From NCBI RefSeq assembly GCF_003184185.1, contig NZ_QHJG01000011.1:1-36625 (forward strand): a stretch of DNA of 36,625 nt, written 5' to 3'. Shown in pieces: positions 8,134-16,267 of this stretch. Numbering within the stretch: position 1 is the stretch's first letter; the number at the start of each line of letters is the position of its first letter. The translations under genes and the position numbers were made by a program. Source of the DNA: Legionella qingyii (lineage in GTDB: Bacteria; Pseudomonadota; Gammaproteobacteria; Legionellales; Legionellaceae). The notes under the pieces are model-generated. The model had not been told where the DNA came from and did no database searches. It saw only the letters and a program-made list of their open reading frames with translations.

Positions 8134-9753
8134 CTATAAATCAAGTTTGGGCGGAGTTGTAAAAGTATGGTATGGAGGTGGCGAAGGTAACGTCCACTCT
8201 AAACCATATGCTCCTTCCCATGCTCTTCCAGCAGCAATATCTTTTTTAGTCCCTTTTTTCCTTACAGTAGCAATCACGTTATATAAAAATAGAAGTTGCG
8301 TAAACCCAAAGATAAAGGCACCAATTGAAGAGATCATATTAAAATTAGTAAATTGCAATGCATAATCCGGAATCCTTCTGGGCATTCCAGCCAGCCCTAA
8401 GAAGTGCATAGGGAAGAATGCAATATTTACCGAAATCACGGATAACCAAAAATGCCATTTACCCAGTAATTCACTATACATGTGCCCAGTCCACTTTGGC
8501 AGCCAATAATACGTAGCAGAAAACAGAGCAAAAACGACACCAGGAACCAGAACATAATGGAAATGACCTACCACAAAGTAACTATCTTGGTACTGGAAAT
8601 CTGCAGGTACCAATGCCAGCATAAGACCGGTAAACCCACCTATGGTAAATAGAAATACAAAAGCTAACGCAAATAACATGGGGGTTTCAAAAGTCATGGA
8701 ACCTCGAAACATAGTGCTTACCCAGTTAAATACTTTAATACCTGTTGGAACGGCAATAAGCATTGTGGTGTACATAAAGAATAATTCAGCACCCAATGGT
8801 ATGCCTGATGTAAACATATGGTGCGCCCAGACAATAAATGACAGGATTGCAATACTGACTGTTGCGTACACCATAAAATAATAACCGAACAATGGCTTAC
8901 GGCTAAAAGTGGGAATAACTTCCGATATCACACCAAAAGCTGGTAATACAAGAACATATACTTCAGGATGACCAAAAAACCAGAATACGTGCTGGAAAAG
9001 TATAGGATCTCCACCACCTGCTGCTTCGAAGAAGCTGGTGCCAAAATGACGGTCAGCCAACATCATGGTTACTGCTCCAGCCAATACAGGCATAATCGCG
9101 ATCAGCAAAAAGGCGGTAATTAACCAGGTCCATACGAACATCGGCATTTTCATCAATGTCATACCAGGTGCACGTAAATTTAAGATCGTCGCAATAATAT
9201 TGATCGAGCCCATAATGGATGAAACACCCATCATATGGATCGAAAAAATCATAAAATCTGTACTGGGAGGTGCATATTTGGTAGATAAAGGAGCATACAT
9301 GGTCCAACCAAAGTTAGGTCCACCACCTGCATGAAATGTTGTTGAAAGCAATAATGCAAACGCAAAAGGTAAAATCCAAAAGCTCCAGTTGTTTAATCGC
9401 GGTAAAGCCATATCTGGAGCACCAATCATCATTGGAATTTGCCAGTTTGCCATTCCAGTAAAAGCAGGCATTACCACACCAAACAGCATGATTAAGCCAT
9501 GCATTGTTGTCATTTGGTTAAAGAAATTGGGATCAACAAAACGATGACCTGGTTGAAATAACTCAGCTCGAATAACTAAAGCCATGCCACCAGCCAAAAA
9601 GAAGCTGATCATTGCAAGCCACAAATATAGGGAACCGATATCTTTATGGTTTGTAGTAAACAACCAACGTTTTATAAATCCCAAGATACCTTTACCCTGT
9701 TCTGGACCATGATCATCATGTTTTTCATCGTGCGCTAATGTATAACTACTCAT
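8134..9753 (-). CDS. coxA: Cytochrome c oxidase subunit I
   Basis: Catalytic heme-copper subunit, 539 aa, about twelve membrane helices. The family pattern is complete: TTMHGLIMLF (low-spin heme ligand His), FWFFGHPEVYVLVLP (CuB His and the cross-linked Tyr), WAHHMFTSG (the two other CuB His), and VGHFHYVLVPG (His ligands of both hemes). The N-terminus has an extra soluble stretch (HDEKHDDHGPEQGKG). It overlaps coxB by four bases as ATGA and is followed closely by ctaG. This is an A-family heme-copper oxidase by the GHPEVY motif. Confidence 0.98.
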   Translation of the reverse strand: MSSYTLAHDEKHDDHGPEQGKGILGFIKRWLFTTNHKDIGSLYLWLAMISFFLAGGMALVIRAELFQPGHRFVDPNFFNQMTTMHGLIMLFGVVMPAFTGMANWQIPMMIGAPDMALPRLNNWSFWILPFAFALLLSTTFHAGGGPNFGWTMYAPLSTKYAPPSTDFMIFSIHMMGVSSIMGSINIIATILNLRAPGMTLMKMPMFVWTWLITAFLLIAIMPVLAGAVTMMLADRHFGTSFFEAAGGGDPILFQHVFWFFGHPEVYVLVLPAFGVISEVIPTFSRKPLFGYYFMVYATVSIAILSFIVWAHHMFTSGIPLGAELFFMYTTMLIAVPTGIKVFNWVSTMFRGSMTFETPMLFALAFVFLFTIGGFTGLMLALVPADFQYQDSYFVVGHFHYVLVPGVVFALFSATYYWLPKWTGHMYSELLGKWHFWLSVISVNIAFFPMHFLGLAGMPRRIPDYALQFTNFNMISSIGAFIFGFTQLLFLYNVIATVRKKGTKKDIAAGRAWEGAYGLEWTLPSPPPYHTFTTPPKLDL

Positions 9754-10955
9754 TGCAAACCTCCAGCTTGAACTTTATTAACCATGGTTGGTTGTTGATT
9801 AGCTTTCTGACGTTGTGCAGCAACTTCCGCGGCTTGGACTTCATCATTAGTGTTGTTATTCCAGGCATTACGTTCATAAGTCGCAATCGCAGCAATTTCT
9901 TCATCAGTAAGTTGATCTTTATACGGCTGCATTGCAGAACCAGCAATACCGTTAAGAATTATATCCAGGTGCCGTGAAATAGGATGACCTGTTGCCACAG
10001 AACTACCCTTGAGCGCAGGATACATTGGTGGGATACCCTTTCCATCGGGTTGATGGCATGCAGAACAAAATTGGTCATATTTTTGCTTTCCAAGTGCGAG
10101 TAACTCATCTCGGGTCATCGTTTTCTGAGCAGCAACATTTACCTCTTCTGTAGCAGACTGATCTTCTGCTTTTGTTTGTGCTGCAACCCATTTATCAAAA
10201 TCATCCTGACTGACCGCTTCAACAACTATGGGCATAAATCCATGATTAACCCCGCAGAGCTCCGCACATTGACCTCGATATGTTCCTGGTTTCTCTATCG
10301 TCGCCCATGCTTCATACATAAATCCGGGTATCGCATCGCGTTTAATACCTAATTCTGGAACCCACCATGAGTGCACGACGTCATTTGAAGTCACAAGAAA
10401 GCGAATTTTCTTATTAACAGGAACAACCATTGGTTTATCTACTTCCAGTAAATACCACTCACTCTTTTTCTGTTTATTCTGAATTTGTTCAAACGGTGTA
10501 GATAAATTACTGAAAAAGCTAATTCCCTGATCAAGATATTCATACTGCCATCGCCATTGGTAGCCCACTATTTTTATAGTTACTTCGGATTGCTTTGTAT
10601 CATCCATGCGGATTAAAACTCGCGTAGCAGGTACTGCCAGTCCAACAAGAATCAAAAAAGGGATGATCGACCAGACAACTTCTAATCGAGGATTATCATG
10701 AAACTTCGCGGCCTTATATCCTTTGGATTTTCTGTGATGAATCATGGAATAGATCATCACACCGAATACAACGACCCCAATAACGGCACAAATAGCCATA
10801 CAAACCATATGCAGGTAGTATACGTCTTTGCTGACGGGGGTCACCCCTTTGTACATATTTAACTGCCAATGATCCGCAGCCGCGAATAGTGGTCGGCTCG
10901 CAACCCAGGCACCTAGCATCGTTAATAATCTACAGATCTTTAACCTGTTTAACAT
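9750..10955 (-). CDS. coxB: Cytochrome c oxidase subunit II with fused cytochrome c domain (caa3 type)
   Basis: Takes electrons into the CuA site and passes them to subunit I. After a signal peptide (MLNRLKICRLLTMLGAW...) come two membrane helices, then the CuA domain with HSWWVPELGIKRDAIPG and the ligand set CAELCGVNHGFMP. The C-terminus carries a separate heme c motif CSACH followed by GKGIPPMYPALKGS, so the oxidase is caa3-like and can hold its own electron donor. I place the start at ATG 10955: GAGGA lies six bases before it. In-frame ATGs at 10961 and 10976 are alternatives, the first directly abutting that Shine-Dalgarno sequence. Confidence 0.95.
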   Translation of the reverse strand: MLNRLKICRLLTMLGAWVASRPLFAAADHWQLNMYKGVTPVSKDVYYLHMVCMAICAVIGVVVFGVMIYSMIHHRKSKGYKAAKFHDNPRLEVVWSIIPFLILVGLAVPATRVLIRMDDTKQSEVTIKIVGYQWRWQYEYLDQGISFFSNLSTPFEQIQNKQKKSEWYLLEVDKPMVVPVNKKIRFLVTSNDVVHSWWVPELGIKRDAIPGFMYEAWATIEKPGTYRGQCAELCGVNHGFMPIVVEAVSQDDFDKWVAAQTKAEDQSATEEVNVAAQKTMTRDELLALGKQKYDQFCSACHQPDGKGIPPMYPALKGSSVATGHPISRHLDIILNGIAGSAMQPYKDQLTDEEIAAIATYERNAWNNNTNDEVQAAEVAAQRQKANQQPTMVNKVQAGGLQ

Positions 10956-10979
10956 CACCATTCCTCGTCTTGTCAAGAA

Positions 10980-11050
10980 AGCCAGTTTAAGCTGGCTCCA
11001 ATTTTGTTTTATATATTTTTAATTTGGTCTCCCCTACGATTATGTAGGGG
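10980..11050 (-). promoter_or_regulatory. Two hairpins between the four-heme cytochrome gene and coxB
   Basis: CCCCTAC (11031-11037) pairs with GTAGGGG (11044-11050), and AGCCAG (10980-10985) pairs with CTGGCT (10992-10997). Read on the minus strand, the second hairpin is followed by TTTCTT, so it could end part of the transcripts of the cytochrome gene before coxB. An AT-rich stretch between the two hairpins may hold a coxB promoter. Function is inferred from position only. Confidence 0.4.
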
Positions 11051-11071
11051 TTCTTGTTCAGCAATACGACA

Positions 11072-12616
11072 CTACCACAATGAGTAATTTCCTTCAGTTT
11101 TAGACTTATTGACTATGTATTTAACTGCTTCGATTACTTCATTCGTGGTGCATTGATTACAGCCTCCGTTTTTAGGATGATCTTTCCCATGAACGGTGTT
11201 TTCAATCAATACATCCATATTTTTTGCAATCAAGGATTTCCATGCCTCTTGATCACCAATTTTAGGCGCACCTTGTTTTCCATCATTATGGCAAGCAGCG
11301 CAATGTTCGTTATAAACAGTTTCCCCACTTGCAGGGAATTTTGCTGCGCCTCCTGATTTGAGATTTATCAATTGTGTGCGAGTTAATGACTCATTTAATA
11401 TGTAATCAACAGCCGAAATGATGTCGTTATCAGAGCAGGTCACACAAGCACCTTTTATAGGCATCGAGTTATATCCATCAATGGCATGGCTATATAATCC
11501 TGTTAAACCGCTACTCTTTAATCGCTCATACCAGCTCGCTGAACTTCCCAACAAAGGAGCACTCATTGCCCCGTCTTGATGACAAATCACACAAGCAGTA
11601 AAATAAACTTGCTTTCCACGATCCAGTGATGGTGGTTCATTTGAAGCAGGTAGCCCTAAGGGTTCTTCACTTACTACTGTTTTAATGTATGTAGCGATAG
11701 CCATTCTATCTGCATCAGTTAAATACATCAGGCTGTTATGGTTTACTTCCGCCATTGGACCGGCTACGGGGCCTGCATTATTGAGAAGTTTATTCAATTT
11801 GAATACATCAGCGACTTCCTGATGGGTTCCTGATTCCAATCCATACTTAGTGATGTTTGGAGCCCAATAACCATCAACGAATCCACCGGTCAGATAATAT
11901 TTATTCTTTGGTGCACCGAAAGGATTTAATGGAGTATGACACATACTACAATGACCTAAACCATCAACAATATATTTCCCTCGATTCCATTCAGGAGATC
12001 TGCCTTTTTCATATTGAAATCCATGCCCTTCAGGGAAAAAGAATAATAGATTCCAGCCCCAAAGCGTAAAACGTGAACCTGGAACATTAAATGGGAAAGG
12101 TAATGATTTGTTGGGTAAATTAACAGGAGGCAAGCTCATAAAATAAGCATATAGAGCACGTGCATCTTCATCCGTTATTTTAGAAAAATAGATATAAGGG
12201 AATACTGGGAAATAGTTTCTACCCTGAGGATCGCGGCCTTCTTTAAGCGCACGAATAAAATCTTTTTCAGTCCAGTTACCAATTCCAGTTTCTTTATCCG
12301 GAGTAATATTAGGACTATAAAATGTTCCAAAAGGAGTTTCTAAGGGTAATCCGCCTGCATAGGCAGGAGTGCCTGCTTTAACATTTGTATGACAGGAAAT
12401 ACAATCTCCCATCTTTGCCAAATACTCTCCACGCTGAATTAAATTCTGTTGCTCACCGGTAGCTGGGGCAGTCGGTGGATAAGCAGGATAATATCCATCA
12501 ATAATTGATAATTTTTCTTGTGCAGGTTCATTTTCTGCATGTAATAATTGACCTGCCAGGCCAAGCACCGCCACAGTTGCAGTGACGATTAGCTTTCTTA
12601 GTAACAAAGAGCCCAC
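11072..12616 (-). CDS. Periplasmic four-heme cytochrome c (two ADH-subunit-like plus two c5-like domains)
   Basis: 514 aa from a GTG start at 12616, with AGGAGG four bases upstream. A signal peptide ends near residue 27. There are four CXXCH sites: CISCH (72-76), CSMCH (223-227), CVICH (342-346) and CAACH (439-443). The N-terminal half (RGEYLAKMGDCISCH, GGLPLETPFGTFYSPNITPD, DVFKLNKLL) resembles the cytochrome subunit of membrane alcohol/sugar dehydrogenases. The C-terminal half has two cytochrome c5-like units, each with a second Cys pair (KGACVTCS, NGGCNQCT). It is adjacent to and co-oriented with the caa3 genes, so it probably passes electrons to the oxidase; the upstream donor is unknown. 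Confidence 0.85.
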   Translation of the reverse strand: MGSLLLRKLIVTATVAVLGLAGQLLHAENEPAQEKLSIIDGYYPAYPPTAPATGEQQNLIQRGEYLAKMGDCISCHTNVKAGTPAYAGGLPLETPFGTFYSPNITPDKETGIGNWTEKDFIRALKEGRDPQGRNYFPVFPYIYFSKITDEDARALYAYFMSLPPVNLPNKSLPFPFNVPGSRFTLWGWNLLFFFPEGHGFQYEKGRSPEWNRGKYIVDGLGHCSMCHTPLNPFGAPKNKYYLTGGFVDGYWAPNITKYGLESGTHQEVADVFKLNKLLNNAGPVAGPMAEVNHNSLMYLTDADRMAIATYIKTVVSEEPLGLPASNEPPSLDRGKQVYFTACVICHQDGAMSAPLLGSSASWYERLKSSGLTGLYSHAIDGYNSMPIKGACVTCSDNDIISAVDYILNESLTRTQLINLKSGGAAKFPASGETVYNEHCAACHNDGKQGAPKIGDQEAWKSLIAKNMDVLIENTVHGKDHPKNGGCNQCTTNEVIEAVKYIVNKSKTEGNYSLW

Positions 12617-12746
12617 GCTCCCTCCTATTTGTTCTTATTTTGTACGCTTCTCTTGCGGAGACAGAATAATCGACGCATTTTATACTCCACAATGCATAAG
12701 TTGCAATGTTATAATCGCTATCTTTGATTATTTTTATATCGTGATT

Positions 12747-13388
12747 ATGTTTGTTTATCTTAACGGCTTACTTTTAGGCTTGTCACTAATTATTGCATTA
12801 GGGCCGCAAAACATTTTTTTGATTAAACAAGGTGCACAAAAAAATCACGCAATGCTCTCCGCAGTTATCTGTTTTATCTGTGATTTTATTCTAATTTGTT
12901 CCAGTATTACAGGCTTACATGAGTTGCTTTTGCTACGTCCTGTTCTACAAATCTGGATGATGCTCTTAGGCACCGCTTTTTTACTTTTTTATTCTGCAAA
13001 AACACTATCCAGTGCGTTTTCCAAATCAACAGAAGCCGAAGAAAATACCCAACTTCAACCACGTACCAGGACTCAAATCATTCTCCTGGCTTTAGGTTTT
13101 AGCATACTTAATCCACATGCCATTATTGATTCTTTAGTTATCATTGGTGGCGGCAGCAGCGGATATCCCGAACAAGAACATATTTTTCTATTGGGTGTAC
13201 TTACTTCAAGCTTGATTTGGTTTAGCTCATTAACCTTCACTGCACGATATTTTTCTGATGTTCTGACAAAAGCAAACGTATGGAAAGGAATCGAATTACT
13301 CAGTGGTTTATTGATGGCTTTTATAGGTATTAAACTCGGCACAGATTGTTTAAGCCTAGTTTCAGAATTAATTGGAAAATCGATTTAA
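12747..13388 (+). CDS. LysE/ArgO-family amino acid exporter
   Basis: Inner-membrane exporter of the LysE family (lysine/arginine type), 213 aa from ATG 12747. The N-terminus FLNGLLLGLSLIIALGPQNIFLIKQG-type sequence (here VYLNGLLLGLSLIIALGPQN) is diagnostic, and LNPHAIIDSLVIIGG is the second conserved proline-rich motif. Five to six hydrophobic segments are visible. The frame is open further upstream to 12582, but that part overlaps the divergent cytochrome gene and does not look like LysE, so I reject the longer start. GTG at 12741 is an alternative. Substrate specificity cannot be read from sequence. A GGGTCAAT/ATTGACCC hairpin follows at 13395-13423. Confidence 0.85.
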   Translation: MFVYLNGLLLGLSLIIALGPQNIFLIKQGAQKNHAMLSAVICFICDFILICSSITGLHELLLLRPVLQIWMMLLGTAFLLFYSAKTLSSAFSKSTEAEENTQLQPRTRTQIILLALGFSILNPHAIIDSLVIIGGGSSGYPEQEHIFLLGVLTSSLIWFSSLTFTARYFSDVLTKANVWKGIELLSGLLMAFIGIKLGTDCLSLVSELIGKSI

Positions 13389-13394
13389 TAGAAA

Positions 13395-13423
13395 GGGTCA
13401 ATCAGTGTGTCGCCAATTGACCC
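13395..13423 (+). terminator. 8-bp inverted repeat after the LysE-type gene
   Basis: GGGTCAAT (13395-13402) and ATTGACCC (13416-13423) are exact reverse complements with a 13-base loop, starting seven bases after the exporter stop codon. No T-run follows, so terminator function is only suggested by position. Confidence 0.35.
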
Positions 13424-13576
13424 AGTGGAATGACACATAGCAAGTCCAACCTCGCAAGGTGAATATCTCATAACCACTTATCCATGTCAACCAGGTACTA
13501 GACATCAAAAACCTTCCCCATTGTTGTTCGAACCCACTTCAGTTAAACTCAGCCTTTTACAAATACTGAGCAGTAC

Positions 13577-14002
13577 ATGTTTTACGGCGACACCATCCAA
13601 GAAACAAGACAGATGTTTTTTTCAAGTTGGGAAAAATACCAACAGAAACAACTGTTATCCCCTTTAGAAAATCAGATCGTTCAAGTGATATTGGCTCATC
13701 CTGAATACCATAAGATACTTGAGAATCAAAATAAATTTCAGCAGCAATCTTATTTTCCCGAGTCAGGACAACCTAATCCATTCCTGCACATGGGACTCCA
13801 TCTTGCAATAAGAGAACAAATCACAACCGATCGTCCTGCGGGCATTAATGCAATCTATAAAAATTTAATTAAGAAATACAATGACTCATTGGCAGTAGAG
13901 CATTTAATGATGGAGCAATTGGCTGAGTGCTTGTGGCTCTCACAAAAAAATAATATCCCCCCTGATGAACATCAATATCTGCAAACATTAACAAACCTTT
14001 GA
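13577..14002 (+). CDS. DUF1841 family protein
   Basis: 141 aa cytosolic protein matching the DUF1841 pattern as I remember it. MFYG start, RQMFFSSWEKY, LSPLENQIVQVILAHPEYH, the highly conserved GQPNPFLHMGLHLAIREQ (in part), DRPAGINAIYKNL, EHLMMEQLAECLWLSQ and PDEHQYLQTL are all present. Its function is unknown. It is a conserved single gene in many beta- and gammaproteobacteria. It is notable here because its last 93 bases reappear in decayed form at 14958-15050, on the far side of the next gene. Confidence 0.85.
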   Translation: MFYGDTIQETRQMFFSSWEKYQQKQLLSPLENQIVQVILAHPEYHKILENQNKFQQQSYFPESGQPNPFLHMGLHLAIREQITTDRPAGINAIYKNLIKKYNDSLAVEHLMMEQLAECLWLSQKNNIPPDEHQYLQTLTNL

Positions 14003-14145
14003 AATATTTTTTCAGTGAATCAGAGGTAAAAATGCGATCACGTGAAGCAATGAACTTTATCCCCACATACCGGTCATCACAATTTCATATTGACCAAATA
14101 AGCGACTGACAGTACAATTTTTGTTTTTCATATTGAGGTTACTTT

Positions 14146-14940
14146 ATGCCTGATATTGTCTTGTTTGATATGGGCGACACGCTAAGCTCAGACAATCAAT
14201 TGGGAAATCCCAACAGAGTTTTGTTTTTTCCAGATACAACCAAAAAGGTTTTCGAAGATCTGCAGAATCGCGGTGATCAAATCATTATTTTCTCTAAATA
14301 TGCTCGGGTGCGGGAAATTGAAGCTGCTTTAACAAAGGCAAAGATTGATTATAAAGATATTAAAATTGTACAGACAATTAAAAAGACAAAATTAGAAACT
14401 GCTATTGAATATAAAACATCACATAAGGCTAAAAACGTTATTATTGTTGATGATAGTACCTCTATTGACGACAGTTCGGATGGCGTTGTGCATATTCAAG
14501 TACCCCGTCAAATTGATCACTCAGCCCCTCCATCAGACGCTTATTTAAAAGTAGCCTTACTCCCTGAGAGGCAGCTATTTGCAATAAAGCCTATTGTACA
14601 AGCATTTAAGCAAAATCCAGATCATTGTGATAAAGTAAAGAATGACGCTCTTAGTAATTACTATGAGGCAATAGTAAAGTTAATGGAATATAGAGATAAA
14701 CGGCAAAATGATAAACGCGAGTACTATACTTGCTGGGCCTCATGGTTTGGAAGTGAAACTCGCTCAAGAACAGCAAAACTTAATGCCGTTGATAGCATTG
14801 TTAATTCGTTAAACGATAGAACCTTCGACATCAAAAATATTCCCGAGGCAGCAAAAAATGGAGAGCTAGCTTCTATTGTAAACTCCCTTAATGTTGTTGA
14901 AATTGCCAAGACTACACAGGAAATACAGATAGAACTTTAG
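14146..14940 (+). CDS. HAD-like protein with variant catalytic motif, lineage-restricted
   Basis: 264 aa. The first 130 residues follow the haloacid dehalogenase fold: motif I VLFDMGDTL with Asp8, motif II IIIFS ending at Ser50, lysines near 80 for motif III, and motif IV VIIVDDS with Asp102-Asp103. In motif I the second Asp (acid/base) of DxDxT is Gly10, so phosphatase activity is uncertain. The C-terminal 130 residues are helical, charged and not recognised, with IVNSLN occurring twice (about 217 and 242). The gene sits between an intact DUF1841 gene and a broken copy of that gene's 3' end, which suggests insertion or duplication. A secreted effector is possible but unproven. Confidence 0.7.
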   Translation: MPDIVLFDMGDTLSSDNQLGNPNRVLFFPDTTKKVFEDLQNRGDQIIIFSKYARVREIEAALTKAKIDYKDIKIVQTIKKTKLETAIEYKTSHKAKNVIIVDDSTSIDDSSDGVVHIQVPRQIDHSAPPSDAYLKVALLPERQLFAIKPIVQAFKQNPDHCDKVKNDALSNYYEAIVKLMEYRDKRQNDKREYYTCWASWFGSETRSRTAKLNAVDSIVNSLNDRTFDIKNIPEAAKNGELASIVNSLNVVEIAKTTQEIQIEL

Positions 14941-14957
14941 TAAGTAATTGATTAGGG

Positions 14958-15050
14958 ATGGGACAGTTAGACGAGTGTTTGAGGCTCTTACAAAAAAATA
15001 CGATCCCTCTGATCAACATCAGTATCTACAAACATTAACGATGTCTTTAA
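14958..15050 (+). pseudogene. Frameshifted partial copy of the DUF1841 gene 3' end
   Basis: Aligned by hand with 13910-14002, about 80% of the first 84 positions match. It encodes a DECLRLLQKN segment against AECLWLSQKN in the intact gene, then a one-base loss in the C-run (ATCCCCCCTGAT becomes ATCCCTCTGAT) shifts the frame. After correcting it, DQHQYLQTL corresponds to DEHQYLQTL of the intact protein. Nothing of the first two thirds of DUF1841 is present upstream, since the HAD-like gene ends only 17 bases before it. Confidence 0.8.
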
Positions 15051-15067
15051 AAGTACAGGACGTCTAT

Positions 15068-15110
15068 ATAACTTCAACCTAACCCATTGATTTTTGGTAG
15101 TTGAAGTTAT
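15068..15110 (+). repeat. 11-bp perfect inverted repeat with 21-base loop
   Basis: ATAACTTCAAC (15068-15078) and GTTGAAGTTAT (15100-15110) are exact reverse complements. The right arm runs into TTTC. It lies between the DUF1841 remnant and the 3' end of the XRE gene, so it could end transcription from the left, or mark the edge of the inserted segment. No further evidence. Confidence 0.45.
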
Positions 15111-15221
15111 TTTCTGATGTAGAGGATCTTGTCCTTGAGTTGCTTACGAAAAATGCCAAGGTCGAGGCAAAAAATGTTTTTAACATAGAGATTGGTTTTT
15201 TTGTAAGTCCTGAAGTACTTT

Positions 15222-15452
15222 CTAGCTATCTACAGTCTTACATGAATACTCCGCTTGATATTCAAGGATATCTCCAGGCTGACACTTTAGATAAGAACAG
15301 ATTGCTTCTAATGTCGCAAAACGTATCGCCTTAGCCTTACCATTTTTTAAAATAGACAAATTCGCTTCAGTAATCCCTATTGCCTCTGCCAACTCCTTAA
15401 GCCTGCATTTGCGTTTTGCCATCATCACATCCAAATTAACAATAATCGACAC
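15222..15452 (-). CDS. XRE/Cro-C1 family HTH regulator (YozG-like)
   Basis: 76 aa DNA-binding protein from a GTG start at 15452 with AAGGA eight bases upstream. The sequence MSIIVNLDVMMAKRKCRLKE followed by LAEAIGITEANLSILKNGKA, FATLEAICSYLKCQPGDILEY is the compact Cro/C1 fold of the YozG group. The last dozen residues (QAEYSCKTVDS) go beyond the usual end of this family. It starts 11 bases after the DUF2975 gene, and such regulator/DUF2975 pairs are common across bacteria, so it probably controls its own operon. A plus-strand frame over the same DNA (15101-15334) is less convincing. Confidence 0.85.
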   Translation of the reverse strand: MSIIVNLDVMMAKRKCRLKELAEAIGITEANLSILKNGKAKAIRFATLEAICSYLKCQPGDILEYQAEYSCKTVDS

Positions 15453-15463
15453 GAGAATATTCC

Positions 15464-16006
15464 TTAAATTGTTAATTGTGTTTCTGATTTCAGTTGATTT
15501 GCTTCTTGAACAATCCAGGAAGCAACCAAGATAATAAACGCCGTAATTAAAGTAGATAAGTTTGCTGAATTCAAGGTAATACTGGCTATACGCTCGCCTT
15601 TAGGATTATTAAAAGTAAGCGCGGCGGTCATTAAAGGTTGATAAAATAACTGCACCAGCTCACCCAAAATCATATAAATACTTACCTGTTTAATTAATTT
15701 GATGTTTTCTTCTTCAAATAAATACCCATTTTCAAAAAGCCTGAATAGTTTGGCTAATTTATGGCAGATCAAAATAGTAATGGTCATGGGCATCCATTCA
15801 ATCGCCAACAAGATACCTCGATGCAGCCAAGAAAATTGAGAAGGATTATGGATTTGTTCGGTAGAAATCAAAGAAGACCAAGCTCCGATAGAACACATCC
15901 AATCGAGTTTAAATAAAATCAAAAGGGTTGTTGTTAATGGAATAAGCCAACAAAGGCCACGAAATAGTAAATAAAGTATATGGCTTGTATTTTTTATTTT
16001 TTGCAT
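15464..16006 (-). CDS. DUF2975 family membrane protein
   Basis: 180 aa with four hydrophobic segments: ILYLLFRGLCWLIPLTTTLL, ILLAIEWMPMTITILICH, QVSIYMILGELVQLF and LSTLITAFIILVASWIVQEA. A cytosolic NGYLFEEENIKLIKQ loop and a C-terminal VQEANQLKSETQLTI are typical of DUF2975. Function is unknown. It is followed 11 bases later by its usual partner, an XRE regulator. The spacer up to ubiE (16007-16267) is AT-rich and divergent, so both promoters must lie in it. Confidence 0.8.
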   Translation of the reverse strand: MQKIKNTSHILYLLFRGLCWLIPLTTTLLILFKLDWMCSIGAWSSLISTEQIHNPSQFSWLHRGILLAIEWMPMTITILICHKLAKLFRLFENGYLFEEENIKLIKQVSIYMILGELVQLFYQPLMTAALTFNNPKGERIASITLNSANLSTLITAFIILVASWIVQEANQLKSETQLTI

Positions 16007-16267
16007 GATAAATACCCTTTAGTGAGAATTCGCCAAGATTACACCGATAATTATTGTTTTGCAATAAATTTATATTAATAAATAGCTATTATTTGTTGAT
16101 AATTAGATCGTAGAAATTAATAAACCAAACGCAATCAAACACCATAACATCAAGTTGATATATTTTTATTGTGACTGAGCCTAAATTGAAAAGTATCGAT
16201 GCAGGGCTGGGTATCTTGGCAAAGATCAGTTAATATGGGGCATTAAATAACAACTCCGTGTTCCCTG

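Noticed and set aside
8642..9334. Plus-strand frames inside coxA
   Set aside because: They are antisense shadows of a strongly conserved oxidase gene.
12582..12746. Extended N-terminus of the LysE-type exporter
   Set aside because: It would overlap the signal-peptide region of the divergent cytochrome gene, and its sequence is unlike the family, which begins at the ATG at 12747.
14031..14047. CACGTGAA-containing sequence that looks like half of a parS site
   Set aside because: Only the core CACGTGAA and a few flanking bases fit TGTTTCACGTGAAACA (about 11 of 16); the left arm is wrong. Too weak to call without ParB data.
15101..15334. Plus-strand frame of 77 codons with a TTG start between the DUF1841 remnant and ubiE
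   Set aside because: Its second half lies over the clearly recognisable XRE regulator on the other strand, and the start codon is inside the right arm of an inverted repeat with no Shine-Dalgarno sequence. The first half (15101-15220) may be a relic but shows no family resemblance.
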